From: Anagrus nilaparvatae
Taxonomy: Eukaryota; Arthropoda; Insecta; Hymenoptera; Mymaridae
Assembly (NCBI GenBank): GCA_022575985.1
Contig: JAKSXM010000014.1
Location: 10,974,001-11,038,000, forward strand
DNA: 64,000 nucleotides
Direction: 5' to 3'
Position 1 is the stretch's first letter; every line of letters begins with the position of its first letter. The notes under the pieces are model-generated. The model saw nothing but the letters and a program-made list of their open reading frames with translations, did not search any database and had not been told where the DNA came from. A program made the position numbers and the translations under genes. Positions 9,055-19,945 of the stretch are shown piece after piece.

Positions 9055-11185
9055 AACTTCAAAATTAGAATACCCTCTGTGCAAGAGTGAGCATTTCATT
9101 TATAATTGCAATGATTATAAAAAATTATCAGTTGAAAAAAGATATGATTGCATAAAGTAGTTAAGAAAATGTTCTAATTGTCTTGGCAATCATTTCTCTT
9201 TTACATGCCTTTCTAAAAAACGTTGTTATACTTGCAAAGGCAAACATACATCCTTACATAATGAAAAACTAATTAAAAGTAAAGCAAAAGATTCGAAAAC
9301 TGATTCGGGATCTACAAGTAGAAATAAAGATTCAAGTTAATCTGGTATTGTAACACTACCTTCAACTAATTTATGTAAACTTTCTGTTAATTTATGAAAA
9401 AACGCCTGTGACGTTTTATTGTCCACTGCTATCGTTAAAGTTATAAACGAGGATAGTTTTGAATCTTACAAGAGCTCTAATTGATCAAGGGTCGCAAGCA
9501 TCCTTCATCAGCGAATCTCTTTTCAGAAGATTAAAATTAAATTTCATACCCCTTAGAATGTCAATATTCGGTATACACGGTCTTTGAGTGCTGGACGTGG
9601 TATTTTCGAAGTCAAATGACAAAAAAAAAATTGTGGGTTGGCATTAGTATACATTAACACTATATTTCGTAGTATAAGTTAAGGCGAAATACGGAGATCT
9701 CTCATTTATACCAACCTATGAATTTAATTTTGTCATATGACTTTGAAAATACCACGTCCAGCACTCAAAGACCGTGTAGGTGAAGTATAAAATTGTAATT
9801 GCAAAAAATTGGTTAAAATTCACAACAAACCTCATTTTGCTTCGGAGTTTTTGATCGAGCTATTGGCTTATGTTATCTCAAAGGTCTCCTCTTACTCACC
9901 AACAGCCAGTTAGAGATCTAAGGATTTAGAAAATATTTCTGGTTTGTTGTTAGCTGATTCGAATTTGAGCAAAAGACTTCAAATCGAAATTTTACTTGGT
10001 GCCTCTATGCACGCCTCTATTATTGGGGGAGATATTAAAAGAGGTGCTCTGACTGTTCTGATAGCCATGAATTCTAAATTAGGCTGGATCATATTAGGTA
10101 ATACAGACATTGGGTCTGCTTCTTGTTTATCGGTGACTTCAGACACCGAATCTACTCTTTCCTTCGGCTTAGAGCGTTTTTGGAGACAAGAGGAAATTTT
10201 TGATCAGCCCTCAAAATTGCTCAATCTGGATGAGCAAGAGTGCGAAGATCACTTTGTTAGAACTCACTCCAGAAATTCATCTTACCCCGAAGGTAGATAT
10301 ATGGTACGTTTGCCATAAACGCGATCCTGAAAACGTTAAATTTCCTGGCTCTTATTCTATTGCTGAAAAGTTGCTTTTAAGAATGGAAAAGCACTATTTG
10401 ATAATTTAATTCTATCTACGTTATATGTTGAATTCATGAAGGATTATGAGGACAAAGGTCATATGGGAAAAACAGGTCCTATTATTAATTTTATTTTATA
10501 CTTTTACCTTCCCCATCAATGCGTTCTCAAGAAAAATTCTTTAAAATCTAAGCTTCGTACAGTGTTTAATGGTTTAGCCAATGATTACGATGGTTTATTT
10601 TGATATAGTCTTTTACACACAGGACCAAACTTATTGCCCGATTTATTTTGGATAAGCTATTGATACTCTGGATGCATTATCAATATGTTTTTGTCAGTGA
10701 TATCAAGCAAATGTATCCTCAGATCCTTATACACCCTGATGATCGGAAATACCAACAATTATGGCGCAAAAATAGCAATGATAAGATTTATTATAAGTAT
10801 TCTACCCCCAAGTAGAGTACAGCGTCCCAATAAACCCTTTCTCAATACAAACATAGACTATGCTGGTCTATTTGAAATTTTAAGGTATAGAGGTCGTGGA
10901 TCAACTACTTATAACGGTTATATCGGGATTTTTATTTGTAAGGCTACTAAAGCTGTACACCTAGAATAGATCACAGGGTATGCGAGTGATGATTTCAGAG
11001 TGGTCTTCCGAAGATGTACTTTAACTCGTGGTCCATGCACTAGTCTATTTAGCGATCAAGGAACTACCTTCAAGGCTTTGAAGAAACTGTATATGGTCTC
11101 TACGAGCTTTATGCAGGAACTTTAAGCTAAATTAGCTTGCGAAGGTACGAATTGGTCGCTCAACATGCACCAGGGCCTAGATTTT
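9055..11185 (+). pseudogene. BEL/Pao LTR retrotransposon relic (gag-pol)
   Basis: In order, one reads decayed BEL/Pao parts. There are Gag-type cysteine knuckles (CSNCLGNHFSFTC, CYTCKGKHTSLHN, 9170-9275), then an aspartic protease segment (ALIDQGSQASFISESLF, about 9474-9525). The Pao-specific linker follows (LLGASMHASIIGG, LGWIILG; FWRQEE...EQECEDHF near 10170-10255), then an RT start (YLPHQCVLKKNS, LRTVFNG near 10505-10570). After a deletion comes integrase (LPPSRVQRP, NIDYAGLFEI, GYIGIFICKATKAVHLE, near 10800-10967; SDQGTTFKA near 11053). Many stops and a missing RT core make it dead. A 201-bp MITE interrupts it. No LTRs were identified. Confidence 0.85.
9576..9776 (-). mobile_element. 201-bp MITE with TA target duplication, copy 1
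   Basis: Terminal inverted repeats begin CACGGTCTTTGAGTGCTGGA and run about 40 bp. TA flanks each end (9574-9575 and 9777-9778). The element splits the BEL/Pao protease region, so it inserted later. A full-length copy of exactly the same length lies at 31124-31324 in the opposite orientation, and a partial copy at about 22411-22546. The TA duplication suggests the Tc1/mariner superfamily; no transposase is present. Confidence 0.85.
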
Positions 11186-11822
11186 CGAAATCGAGGGAAT
11201 AAGGGATTAAAGGAATTCCCCTTTTAAAAATTGTTCCTAAATAATAAAAAAGCCTACTTTTCAAAAACAGGGAGTGATTTATTTTCCCTTTTCCCCATTT
11301 CCACTACGCGGGAATACTCGCGCAATGTTGTCACAACATAAGTGTTCTCTTAAGTATTTATATTTTTAAAATTTTATGTATTATATATTGCCTATTTGGA
11401 AATAAATATAAGTATAAAAGTAATATTTTGATAATTTATTATAAATTTAAAAAAAAATTTTTTTAATTAATAAATATAACTAGAAAATAAAATCTTCAAG
11501 TCGAAAAAATTTCAAAAATTTAAAAACAGGATACCATTAGTCTATTACAGAGTTGGGCAAATATGACAGATATGGATTTTTTTGCCATATCCATATTTCA
11601 TATTTTTCATACATGGAATCCATATATGATTAATTTTTTTCCTTATAAATATGAAATCAATATTATGGCACTTTTATTAATATGAAAAAAAAATGATCAT
11701 ATTTGCACTAAAAAAAAAATACGTAAGTTTTACGGAGTTTACGCGGTTGATATAGGACAACGGAGAATCGGTTGAATTTACTGACTAGTGTTTGTCATTT
11801 TAATTGGTTTTCATAAGTTATT
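11186..11822. other. AT-rich spacer
   Basis: No gene recognised. It contains irregular CATATTT/ATATGGA repeats (11560-11700) and poly-A/T tracts. Confidence 0.4.
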
Positions 11823-13349
11823 TTAACCGATTACCGCCGGCGCGGCCAAAACGAGCCACTTGAATTTTTTCGGGTAAAAAAAAAAAAAGGTTTCTGGTCC
11901 AAAATATTATTGGCTATTCAGTTTTGTGTTCATTTTTGATGTACAACCCTTCAGAAAAGCTGAACAAAGGGTAGAAACATCAAAAACATGCCTTTTTTAC
12001 CCTATTTTGCGGCCAAAACGTGCCACTTTGTTATAATTCTGAAACTTCTTCGTTTTATTAGCTCTAAATTTATATCTGGGGGTTTTCGAGGCTGCTAATT
12101 CCAAATATGACCATAAAAAAATCATAAAATTTTATCTAGGGGTAGAAAATTGGGGTGAAAAATCAATTTTTATAGAAATTTTTAATTATTTTTTTACAAA
12201 AGTCTTTATTCTTACTGGAAAACCTGTATCAGGGGTTTTCGAGGTCGCTGACTTCAAATATGACCATAAAAAATCATATAACTTCATCTAGGGGTTGAAA
12301 ATTAGGGTGAAAAGGGGTGAAAAATCAATTTTCATAAATGGCTTTATTTTTACTTGAAAAAATGTATCAGGGGGTTTTTGACGTTGCTGATTTCAAATAT
12401 GGACTCAAAAAAATCATAAATCTTCATGTATGGGTGGAAAATTAGGGTAAAAAGGTTGAAAAATCAATTTTCAGAAAAGGCTTTATTATTACTAGATAAA
12501 ACTCTTTGTTTTTTAGTAAAATATTGAGAAACTATGTTTTTGTTTTTGTAAAAAACCCCCCGACAAAGTTTTTCAAATAGAAATAAAGCCTTTTATGAAA
12601 ATTGATTTTTCACCCCTTTTCACCTTTATTTTCTACCCCTAGATGAAGTTTTATGATTTTATTATTGTTATATTTGAAACCAGCAACGTCAAAAACCCCC
12701 CGATGAAGTTTTTCAAGTAGAAATAAAGCCTTTTATGAAAATTGATTTTTCACCCATTTTCACCTTAATTTTCTACCCCTAGATAAAGTTTTATGATTTT
12801 TTCATTGTCATATTTGAAACTAGCAACGTCAAAAACCCTCCAAAACAGTTTTTCAAGTAGAAATAAAGCCTTTTATAAAAATTAATTTTTCACCCTAATT
12901 TTTCACCCCTAGATGAAGTTTTATGATTTTTTTATGGTCATATTTGGAATCTGCAACGTCAAAAACCCCCTGTTACAGTTTTCCAACCAAAAATAAAGCC
13001 TTTTATGAAAATAGATTTTTCACCCCTTTTTACCCCATTTCACCCCAATTTTCCACCCCTAGATGAAGTTTTATAATTTTTTAATTGTCAAATTTGAAAT
13101 CAGCAACGTCAAAAAACCCCCGGTACAGTTTTTCAAGTAAAAATATAGTATTTTACAAAAATTGATTTTTCACCCCTTTCCACCCTCATTTTCCACCCCT
13201 AGATGAAATTTTATGATTTTTTTGAGTTGATATTTAAAATCAGCAACCTCAAAAACCCCCAGATATAAATTTAGAGCTTATAATAATAAGAAGTTTCGAA
13301 ATTATATTAAAGTGGCTCGTTTTGGCCGCGCCGGCGGTAATCGGTTAAA
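11823..13349. mobile_element. Fold-back element with internal head-to-head minisatellites
   Basis: The GC-rich terminal inverted repeat AACCGATTACCGCCGGCGCG... (11825-11861) returns inverted at 13311-13347. The left end holds a second copy of the terminus at about 12010 (GCGGCCAAAACGTGCCACTT). Inside, a ~125-bp unit (landmarks GGGGTTTTCGAGG, CAAATATGACCATAAAAAAATC, TAGGGGTGAAAA) repeats about four times in one orientation up to ~12500. It then repeats about six or seven times in the opposite orientation to ~13260. This is the Foldback-type architecture of tandem repeats within long inverted arms. No coding region is present. Confidence 0.8.
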
Positions 13350-14665
13350 GAATAATCGGTTAAAATAAAAAATTTTTTTCCCGTTTCTTTTTTTTTAGAA
13401 ATTTTATTAATTTTTACTTATAATTTTTTTTCGGTTATCGATTACTTTTTAATCTTATTTTTATTAATTTTTATTCATATTTATTTTTTTATTGTTATTA
13501 TTAGTTTGATTATTTAATTTTTTTTTTTTTTAAATGTAATCTCCGGGCTGCTCTGGGATTTGAACTTCAAACTGGGCGTTCGGATTTCGCATCGTATCCA
13601 ATAGACCACTGAAACATATTACTAAATAAAATATAATTTTAAAAGACTATATAAAAAAAAATTATCGATAAAGCAGATTCAAAAACTTGAAATAATTGAA
13701 TTAGCGGGTGGTAATAAGCATAAGAGCAAATTCTTCTCTTATTTTTTATTTTAATATCACAAAAATATAATTATTATTTTTCCACGCTAGGCTGAATCTA
13801 TGTATGAACGATAAATATTTAAAATACCCTGCCATCTAGCTGGCACTAAGGTTCCTCAAACAATGAGCTAAATACTTCAATATGCCACAGATATCACCGA
13901 TTACAACCATGCAATCATATACTCATTTCTATTAACTTTTAAAAGTTAAAAGAAAATTTATGTATTGAATTTAACTAAATCCATTTTTTTCAAATAAAAT
14001 CTAACGTAATTCATTGGATAATAATTATTCAAGATAGTACTTTTATAGAATTAAATGAAGTATTAAACCAAAAAAAAAAAAATATTGCAGTTTAAAAAAA
14101 CTTTTTCAATTTTGAGAAATAAATTTTGGAAAAATTCGGTATCAGATCCAAAAAATGACTATAAACAAACTTTCTAAAACTAGTACTTTCCTAGAAATAA
14201 ATTAGGTACTACGTCCAAAAAGAAAAACAAAATTGTTGTTAGTAGTTAGGATATGGGGGAAGCCTATTGTGGGCAGTAAAAAATTTCAATTTTCGAGGTG
14301 CCCCCATCCATTTAAAAGCGTGTAAAAAAAAAGCGATCAAGATCGCTCGAAAAAATTTAAAAAAAAATTTTTTTAAAAGTATCTAAGACGAAAATAATGA
14401 TGTATTTCCAACAATATTTTCCGAATTTCCCGATAAATTTAAAAATTTTAAAAAATATTTTCCTAAATAATTTTTTTAAGCGTCATCAATAATATTATAC
14501 ATGCTATTACACATCTTCTCTACACCTGTTTTTTAAATTCCATAGTAACCATAATAATAATAATCAAGATGTGTGTCAAAAGAAATTTCTATTCTATTAT
14601 TATATTTCTGTGAGTTTTATATTGAATAAGATTTTTTAAATGCTTTAAAATATTTTATTTTATAG
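13350..14665. other. AT-rich intergenic or intronic sequence
   Basis: No ORF of note. It contains a tRNA-like remnant (13548-13622). If the EB-module exons at 14666 belong to a longer gene, part of this stretch is intron. Confidence 0.4.
13548..13622 (-). pseudogene. tRNA-like remnant (arginine-type resemblance)
   Basis: On the minus strand, a box-A-like segment (TGGTCTATTGGATA), an anticodon-like loop (AATCCGAA) and a box-B-like GTTCAAATCC occur with tRNA-like spacing. The acceptor arms do not pair. It resembles a tRNA-Arg gene or the head of a tRNA-derived SINE, and is decayed. Confidence 0.35.
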
Positions 14666-14734
14666 CGGTATTATTATACGGATATCCAATATGCCCCTTC
14701 GATAAATTTTTTCACGCGAATAGATGCGTTGAAA
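14666..14734 (+). CDS. Cysteine-rich EB/EGF-like protein, exon n (partial gene)
   Basis: A 69-bp exon follows an acceptor (TTTTATAG at 14658-14665) and ends at a GTGAGT donor (14735-14740). It encodes a segment with YPICPFDKFF and NRCVE. It joins in phase 1 across a 55-bp intron to the exon at 14790. Secreted or membrane proteins with EB modules have this spaced-cysteine layout and are often annotated in insects as prion-like Q/N-rich protein 25 relatives. No upstream exons or signal peptide were found in the window, so the 5' part is missing or decayed. Confidence 0.6.
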
Positions 14735-14789
14735 GTGAGTATGTTTTTTAACCTTATTTAAAAAAAATTTATAAAATATTTTTTTTTAG
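14735..14789 (+). other. 55-bp spliceosomal intron
   Basis: GTGAGT at the 5' end, TTTTTTTAG at the 3' end, AT-rich interior. Removing it joins two cysteine-rich coding segments in the same phase. Confidence 0.65.
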
Positions 14790-15001
14790 AGTCGTTAACC
14801 TTGGATAGCTTTTGCGAATTCAATGAAAGTTGTCAATATATAGATTTTGCTATTTGCGAATCGAATAAATGCACCTGTTCTAAATCTTATATGAATAAAT
14901 TCGGAGTTTGCGTATTAAAAAATTCAAGTAAGATTTTAGAAATGAATGTACATTATATCGATAATTTTTCTACAGATTCAGATTACAATACATTTATTTG
15001 A
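14790..15001 (+). CDS. Cysteine-rich EB/EGF-like protein, following exon
   Basis: This exon continues the frame of 14666-14734 after an AG acceptor with a poly-T tract. It encodes SFCEFNESCQYIDFAIC, NKCTCSKSY and FGVC: six cysteines in the C-X5-C-X8-C-X4-C-X1-C pattern of an EB/EGF-like module. A GTAAGA donor at 14928 would end a 138-bp exon, again in phase 1, so each exon would be a symmetrical phase 1-1 module as expected for shuffled extracellular domains. If not spliced there, the frame runs to a TGA at 14999-15001. No further module is visible downstream. The gene may be a fragment, but both splice junctions look intact. Confidence 0.6.
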
Positions 15002-15411
15002 CGGAAAAAGATACAATGAGATCGATAAGGTAGTTTTCTTTACTTTAAAAGAATATGCGTTATAACAACAATTAATCCGTAGATTTAACTGACAATAGGT
15101 TTTTTTTTTTTTTTTTTATTAGTTCCTACTAGGGATATACGCCCGAAAGCATTTAAACATTAATTAATTTTTATTTTACATAAATTATTTTTTATATTTA
15201 CATCATTGTTCCTTTTTTTGAAGACTTTTTATGGTGGTGTCTTGCCTTCCACCCAGACCCTATTTTCTTCATAATATTCGATTTTTCTTTTAAATTTTTA
15301 TGACGAAAACAGAATCCTAGCTTCAGAGTGGTGAAGGATTTTAAATCTGTATATATTTACGAAAGTATTTTCATACTACAAATAACGTCTATATACAGTT
15401 ATAAAATTCCT

Positions 15412-15455
15412 ACTAACTCGGGAATCGAACCCGCGACGTTTATGACAGTATGACA
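15412..15455 (-). other. tRNA T-arm-like (box B) sequence
   Basis: On the minus strand, GCGGGTTCGATTCCCG contains a perfect box B (GGTTCGATTCC). It is preceded by an anticodon-arm-like stretch (ACTGTCATAA). No convincing D arm or acceptor stem is present. It may be the 3' part of an old tRNA gene or a tRNA-derived SINE. Confidence 0.4.
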
Positions 15456-15456
15456 T

Positions 15457-16817
15457 CGTCGATTATTTATTATTACAAATTATTCTTTTCTATATTAATA
15501 ATAGAAAATTTTTTAATTTAATGCACACTTCAATTTATCACCGCATGCTAAGATACACATTTTTTTTTAATGACATGCATACATTGTATTTTATATAAAA
15601 ATAATCGTTATTTTTAGTATAAATAAAGTTTAAGAACAAATTATAGTTTATTATTTTTTAAATATTTGTTTTTTGCATTATTATAATATTTCATGTAAAA
15701 AAAATGTATTGCTTTTTTTATTAGTAGTAGTAGTAGTAATCTTATTCTTGTCTAATTATATACCTAATTGTTACAAGATTGAAATAAGTTAATACAAAAT
15801 TTAAAGTATAAACAGAAAAGTTATTTAAAGAACATGTTTTGATTTTAAAGTAAAATTATATATGAACTTAAAATTAGAAAAAATTCTTCAGATCTAAAAT
15901 TCTTGTATTTTCTTCAATTTTCTATTATTTTGAATTTCTTTGCTTTTTTAATTTTTCTGTTTTCAATATCTGTTGACAAAGATCACTAATAATTACATAT
16001 GCTGGCACATCACTGCACTATTTTAATTTATTTCTCAAAGAATTCCTATTAAGAAATCCCTTTGTCTATTTTAATGGGTTGAGGATGTGACAGCCTTTTT
16101 GCAATCGCTGGTGCTGTTTTCATGATATATCTGTTTATATTGTTGTGTATTTACTGTTTTAAATTGCTGTTCGCTTACAAATTCACTTCTTTTCATTGTT
16201 AATGATGTGATGAGAAATTTATAAGTTACTTACTCTGTTTTCATTTCTTCTTAATGAAAATTGCCATTTTCCCCTTTACTATTCAAAATAAATTTTTGGG
16301 ATTTCTCCCTATTTTTTTTTCTTCACTATTCAATATATTTTAAGCAAAAAACGGCATTTTCATCAAGACTATTTTTATTACTGCTTTCATTGCCTATTAT
16401 TATATCAATTGTTTGTATATTTTAAACTCTTGTTTTATAAATACTATATTTGATTTATATAAGCCACATTTCTAACCTAACTTTTTCTCAACTTTTTTCT
16501 TTCTTTTAATCTTGATTTAATTTTTATGCTGGAGTTTTTCTTTTATTTTCATATATTTAATAAGTTTTATTTTAACACTTTTGGCCGATTTTTCTGGTAT
16601 TTTTTAAACATTTTCTGTAAATAATAACTATTTTTTACGGAGCTATTTTATAACGTGACTATGCGCTTTCGCGCCCATTACTCTTTTTTTTCTGCTTTTT
16701 TTATTATATTCAATAGCTTTATTTCTCATGTCTAATATGATATTAAATTATTAAAATTATTCCACATAGATATTTTTATTGCTATAGCACATAATTATGT
16801 TCGTCGATTATTTATTA
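15457..16817 (+). repeat. Segmental duplication, copy 1, with unoccupied H1 target
   Basis: Sequence from 15457 (GTCGATTATTTATTATTACA...) to about 15722, plus 16707-16800, recurs around H1: GTCGATTATTTATTA ends at 16817 on the left, and TTACAAATTATTCTTTT starts at 28388 on the right. Copy 1 therefore contains the empty insertion site at about 15472/15473. The 985-bp interval 15723-16707 is absent from copy 2 and is bounded by GCTTTTTTTATT on both sides. That pattern indicates either an insertion in copy 1 or a deletion in copy 2. No protein-coding content was recognised. Confidence 0.8.
15723..16707. other. 985-bp segment unique to duplication copy 1
   Basis: It starts with a TAG microsatellite (AGTAGTAGTAGTAGTAA) and is flanked by a ~12-bp GCTTTTTTTATT direct repeat. 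The copy at 28.4-28.8 kb lacks it. Content is AT-rich and noncoding. The direct repeat would fit a short target duplication of an insertion or a slippage/deletion junction. Confidence 0.5.
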
Positions 16818-16851
16818 TCCTATATATATTAAAATGAAATAATTTAAAAAA

Positions 16852-17353
16852 GTTTTCACCCTAATCAGTGTGTAACTCAAAATCTATATCACCAAAACGA
16901 ACAAACTAAAGTGCTATGTATTTGTTAGTGCGTTATCTAAAACAAGTTTTTTTGGTTTTTAATTTAACCCTTTCATTAAAGAGAAATCTCTAGAAAACCA
17001 ATTTATTTTAATTTAAATTTAAAAAAGTTTTCACCCTAATCAGTGTGTAACTCAAAATCTATATCACCAAAACGATCAAACTAAAGTGCTATGTATTTGT
17101 TAGTGCGTTATCTAAAACAAGTTTTTTTGGTTTTTAATTTAACCCTTTCATTAAAGAGAAATCTCTAGAAAACCAATTTATTTTAATTTAAATTTAAAAA
17201 AGTTTTCACCCTAATCAGTGTGTAACTCAAAATCTATATCACCAAAACGATCAAACTAAAGTGCTATGTATTTGTTAGTGCGTTATCTAAAACAAGTTTT
17301 TTTGGTTTTTAATTTAACCCTTTCATTAAAGAGAAATCTCTAGAAAACCAATT
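16852..17353 (+). repeat. 175-bp satellite, about three near-identical copies
   Basis: Units start at 16852, 17027 and 17202 with GTTTTCACCCTAATCAGTGT and end with GAAATCTCTAGAAAACCAAT. The first differs by a single base (AACGAAC versus AACGATC) in the part compared, so the amplification is recent. It lies directly at the H1 5' end. Confidence 0.9.
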
Positions 17354-17449
17354 TACGTTAAATTACAAAAAAATTTATCTTTTAAAAAATTAATATCTGA
17401 GACAAAATATATATATTATTATATTATTTTATATAACAAAAAATATATA

Positions 17450-19030
17450 TTAAAAAATTTCTACTTTTATCAAGCTGTGAACAATCAATATGACTTTTGC
17501 AATAAAAGATTTTTTTTTTGAAATTTTTATTTTTTCATGTTTAAGACAAACGAATGAAATTTTATGAAATTTTTTAATTCTTAAATTTTTTAATTTTTTA
17601 ATTTTTTAAATTTAAAATTTTTTATAATCCATATAACTTTTGCAATAAAATATTTTTTTTGAAAATTTTTATTATTTCGAGTTTAAAACACACAAATGAA
17701 ATTTTATAAAATTAATAAAATTTTGGACAATCCATATGAGTTTTGCAATAAAATATTTTTATAAGAAATTTATTTATTTCGGTTTTAAAACACAAATGAA
17801 ATTTTAGGAAATTTATAAATTTTAGGACAAACAATATGACTTTTGCAATAAAATATTTTTTTAATAAATTTCTATATTTCGTGTTTAAAACACAGAAATG
17901 AAATATTATGAAATTTATAAAGTTTCGGACAATCAGTATGACTTTTGCAATAAAATATTTTTTTAATAAATTTCTATATTTCGTGTTTAAAACACAGAAA
18001 TGAAATATTATGAAATTTATAAAGTTTCGGACAATCAGTATGACTTTTGCAATAAAATATTTTTTTAATAAATTTATTTATTTCGTGTTTAAAACACAGA
18101 AATGAAATATTATGAAATTTATAAAGTTTTGGACAATCAATATGACTTTTGCAATAAAATATTTTTATAAGAAATTTATTTATTTCGTGTTTAAAACAGA
18201 GAAATGAAATATTATGAAATTTATAAAGTTTTGGACAATCAATATGACTTTTGCAATAAAATATTTTTATTGAAAATTTCTTTATTTCGGTTTTAAAACA
18301 CACAAATGAAATTTTATAAAATTTATAAATTTTCGGACAATCAATATAACTTTTGCAATAAAATATTGTTTTAAGAAATTTATTTATTTCGTGTTTAAAA
18401 CACACTAATGAAATTTTATAAAATTTATAAAGTTTTGGACAATCAATACAACTTTTGCAATAAAATATTTTTATTGAAAATTTCTTTATTTCGGTTTTAA
18501 AACACACAATTGAAATTTTAGGAAATTTATAAAGTTTTGGACAATCCATATGACTTTTGCAATAAAATATTTTTATAAGAAATTTCTTTATTTCGAGTTT
18601 AAAACACACAAATGAAATTTTATAAAATTAATAAAATTTTGGACAATCCATATGACTTGCAATAAAATATTTTTATTGAAAATTTTTATTATTTCATATT
18701 TAAAACAAACGAATGAAATTTTATGATATTTTCATATACAAAACGAAATATAATATACATTGACAATTTATAGAGTTATGAACAATCAATATGACTTTTG
18801 CAGAAAAGATTTTTTTTTTGGAAATTTTTATAGTTTCAAGTTTACGACAGATGAATGATATTTTAAAACATTTTTATATATAAAATTAAATAAAATAGAT
18901 ATTGTAAATTTCAAAAGTGGCAAACAATCAGTATGACTTTTGTAATATAATGTTTTTTTTTTAAATTTTCATTTCTTCATGTTTAAGAAAGACGAATGAA
19001 ATGTTATAATATTTTCATATACAAAACGAA
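17450..19030 (+). repeat. ~102-bp minisatellite, about 14 copies
   Basis: A unit containing GACTTTTGCAATAAAATATT, TTTATTTCG, GTTTAAAACAC and GAAATTTTATGAAATT repeats with a period near 102 bp. Because the period is divisible by three, a 211-codon open frame arises on the minus strand (17974-18609) without being a gene. Confidence 0.85.
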
Positions 19031-19176
19031 ATATAATTATAGAGCGAAGCTCTACCTTAATGGATGCAAAAATCGACACCTTTCGGACACGATATAGCCA
19101 AAACGATCAAACGGAATGCTTTCATTTTTTAAAACTGAGTTTATTTTATCGAGTTAATGACACCTATTGTTTTTGG

Positions 19177-19323
19177 GCCCAATCTGGTATTTCTAAAGGC
19201 ATGTTTATTCTTGTACTTTTGCTTCATACAGGTGAAAAACCTTCTAAATGTTATCCGCGCGATAAATTTCATAGCTTTTGCATAAACTTTGCATCAGTGA
19301 AATGTCATAAAAATGCAAAATAA
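19177..19323 (+). pseudogene. Possible captured C2H2 zinc-finger exon fragment
   Basis: A pyrimidine-rich acceptor-like tract (CTTTTGCTTCATACAG) leads into codons for HTGEKPSKC (19225-19251), the classic linker between C2H2 zinc fingers. The following residues do not keep the finger spacing, so the finger is broken. Rolling-circle elements are known to capture exons, and this lies 0.2 kb inside H3. It may also be chance. Confidence 0.3.
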
Positions 19324-19329
19324 CACAAG

Positions 19330-19945
19330 ATGTATGTAATATGTATCTAATACATAGATTAAATCGTGCCTTATAAGTTTGTCAGGTCAAAAAACGGAAA
19401 AATTTCTAAATTGTCCAATTCGTGGAGAAATTTGGTCCCCAGGTCATTCCGATGCCTCTAAATGCTTATATTGCCTTGTTGTGTGTAGGGATGTATGTTA
19501 GAGAAAGTGCATCCTCAAGATCACAGAACCTACTCGATGAATCAAAAATCCCTTAAACCAAATTTTTTGAAATAAGATCTAGTTGTAGGGTTTTCAATTT
19601 CAAGTGATTTCATCAAGTACTTGCAGAGAAATGTCCTAAAAACTGATTTCAGATATCAAAAAAAATTTTTTTTAAATAATAAAAATGGTAAAAAATGAAT
19701 TGGTTTTGAATTTAATACATCCAAAATGTGGTTAATGATCTAAAATAACCAAAAAATAACTAAATTAATTGAAATTTATTTTTTAGGCATGATCAACCTG
19801 TGTATGCAATACATAGATGAAATCGTGCGTTAAAAGTTCATCAGGTTAAAAAACGAAAAAGTCAACAAATTCTTCAATTTATGGAGGAATTTGGGCCCAA
19901 GGTCATTCCGATGCCTCTACATGCTTTTATTGCCTTGGTGTATAA
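19330..19945 (+). repeat. Direct repeat of ~155 bp inside H3
   Basis: Copies are at about 19330-19490 and 19790-19945. Shared landmarks are AATACATAGATNAAATCGTGC, GGTCATTCCGATGCCTCTA and TATTGCCTTG. No coding content recognised. Confidence 0.6.

Noticed and set aside
17025..17353. Possible CRISPR-like or regularly spaced array
   Set aside because: Units are contiguous 175-bp satellites without unique spacers, in a eukaryotic genome.
17974..18609. 211-codon minus-strand ORF with repeating FYCKSHIDCPKLYKF
   Set aside because: It is a by-product of the 102-bp minisatellite, whose period is divisible by three; the repeats are identical at DNA level with no coding bias.
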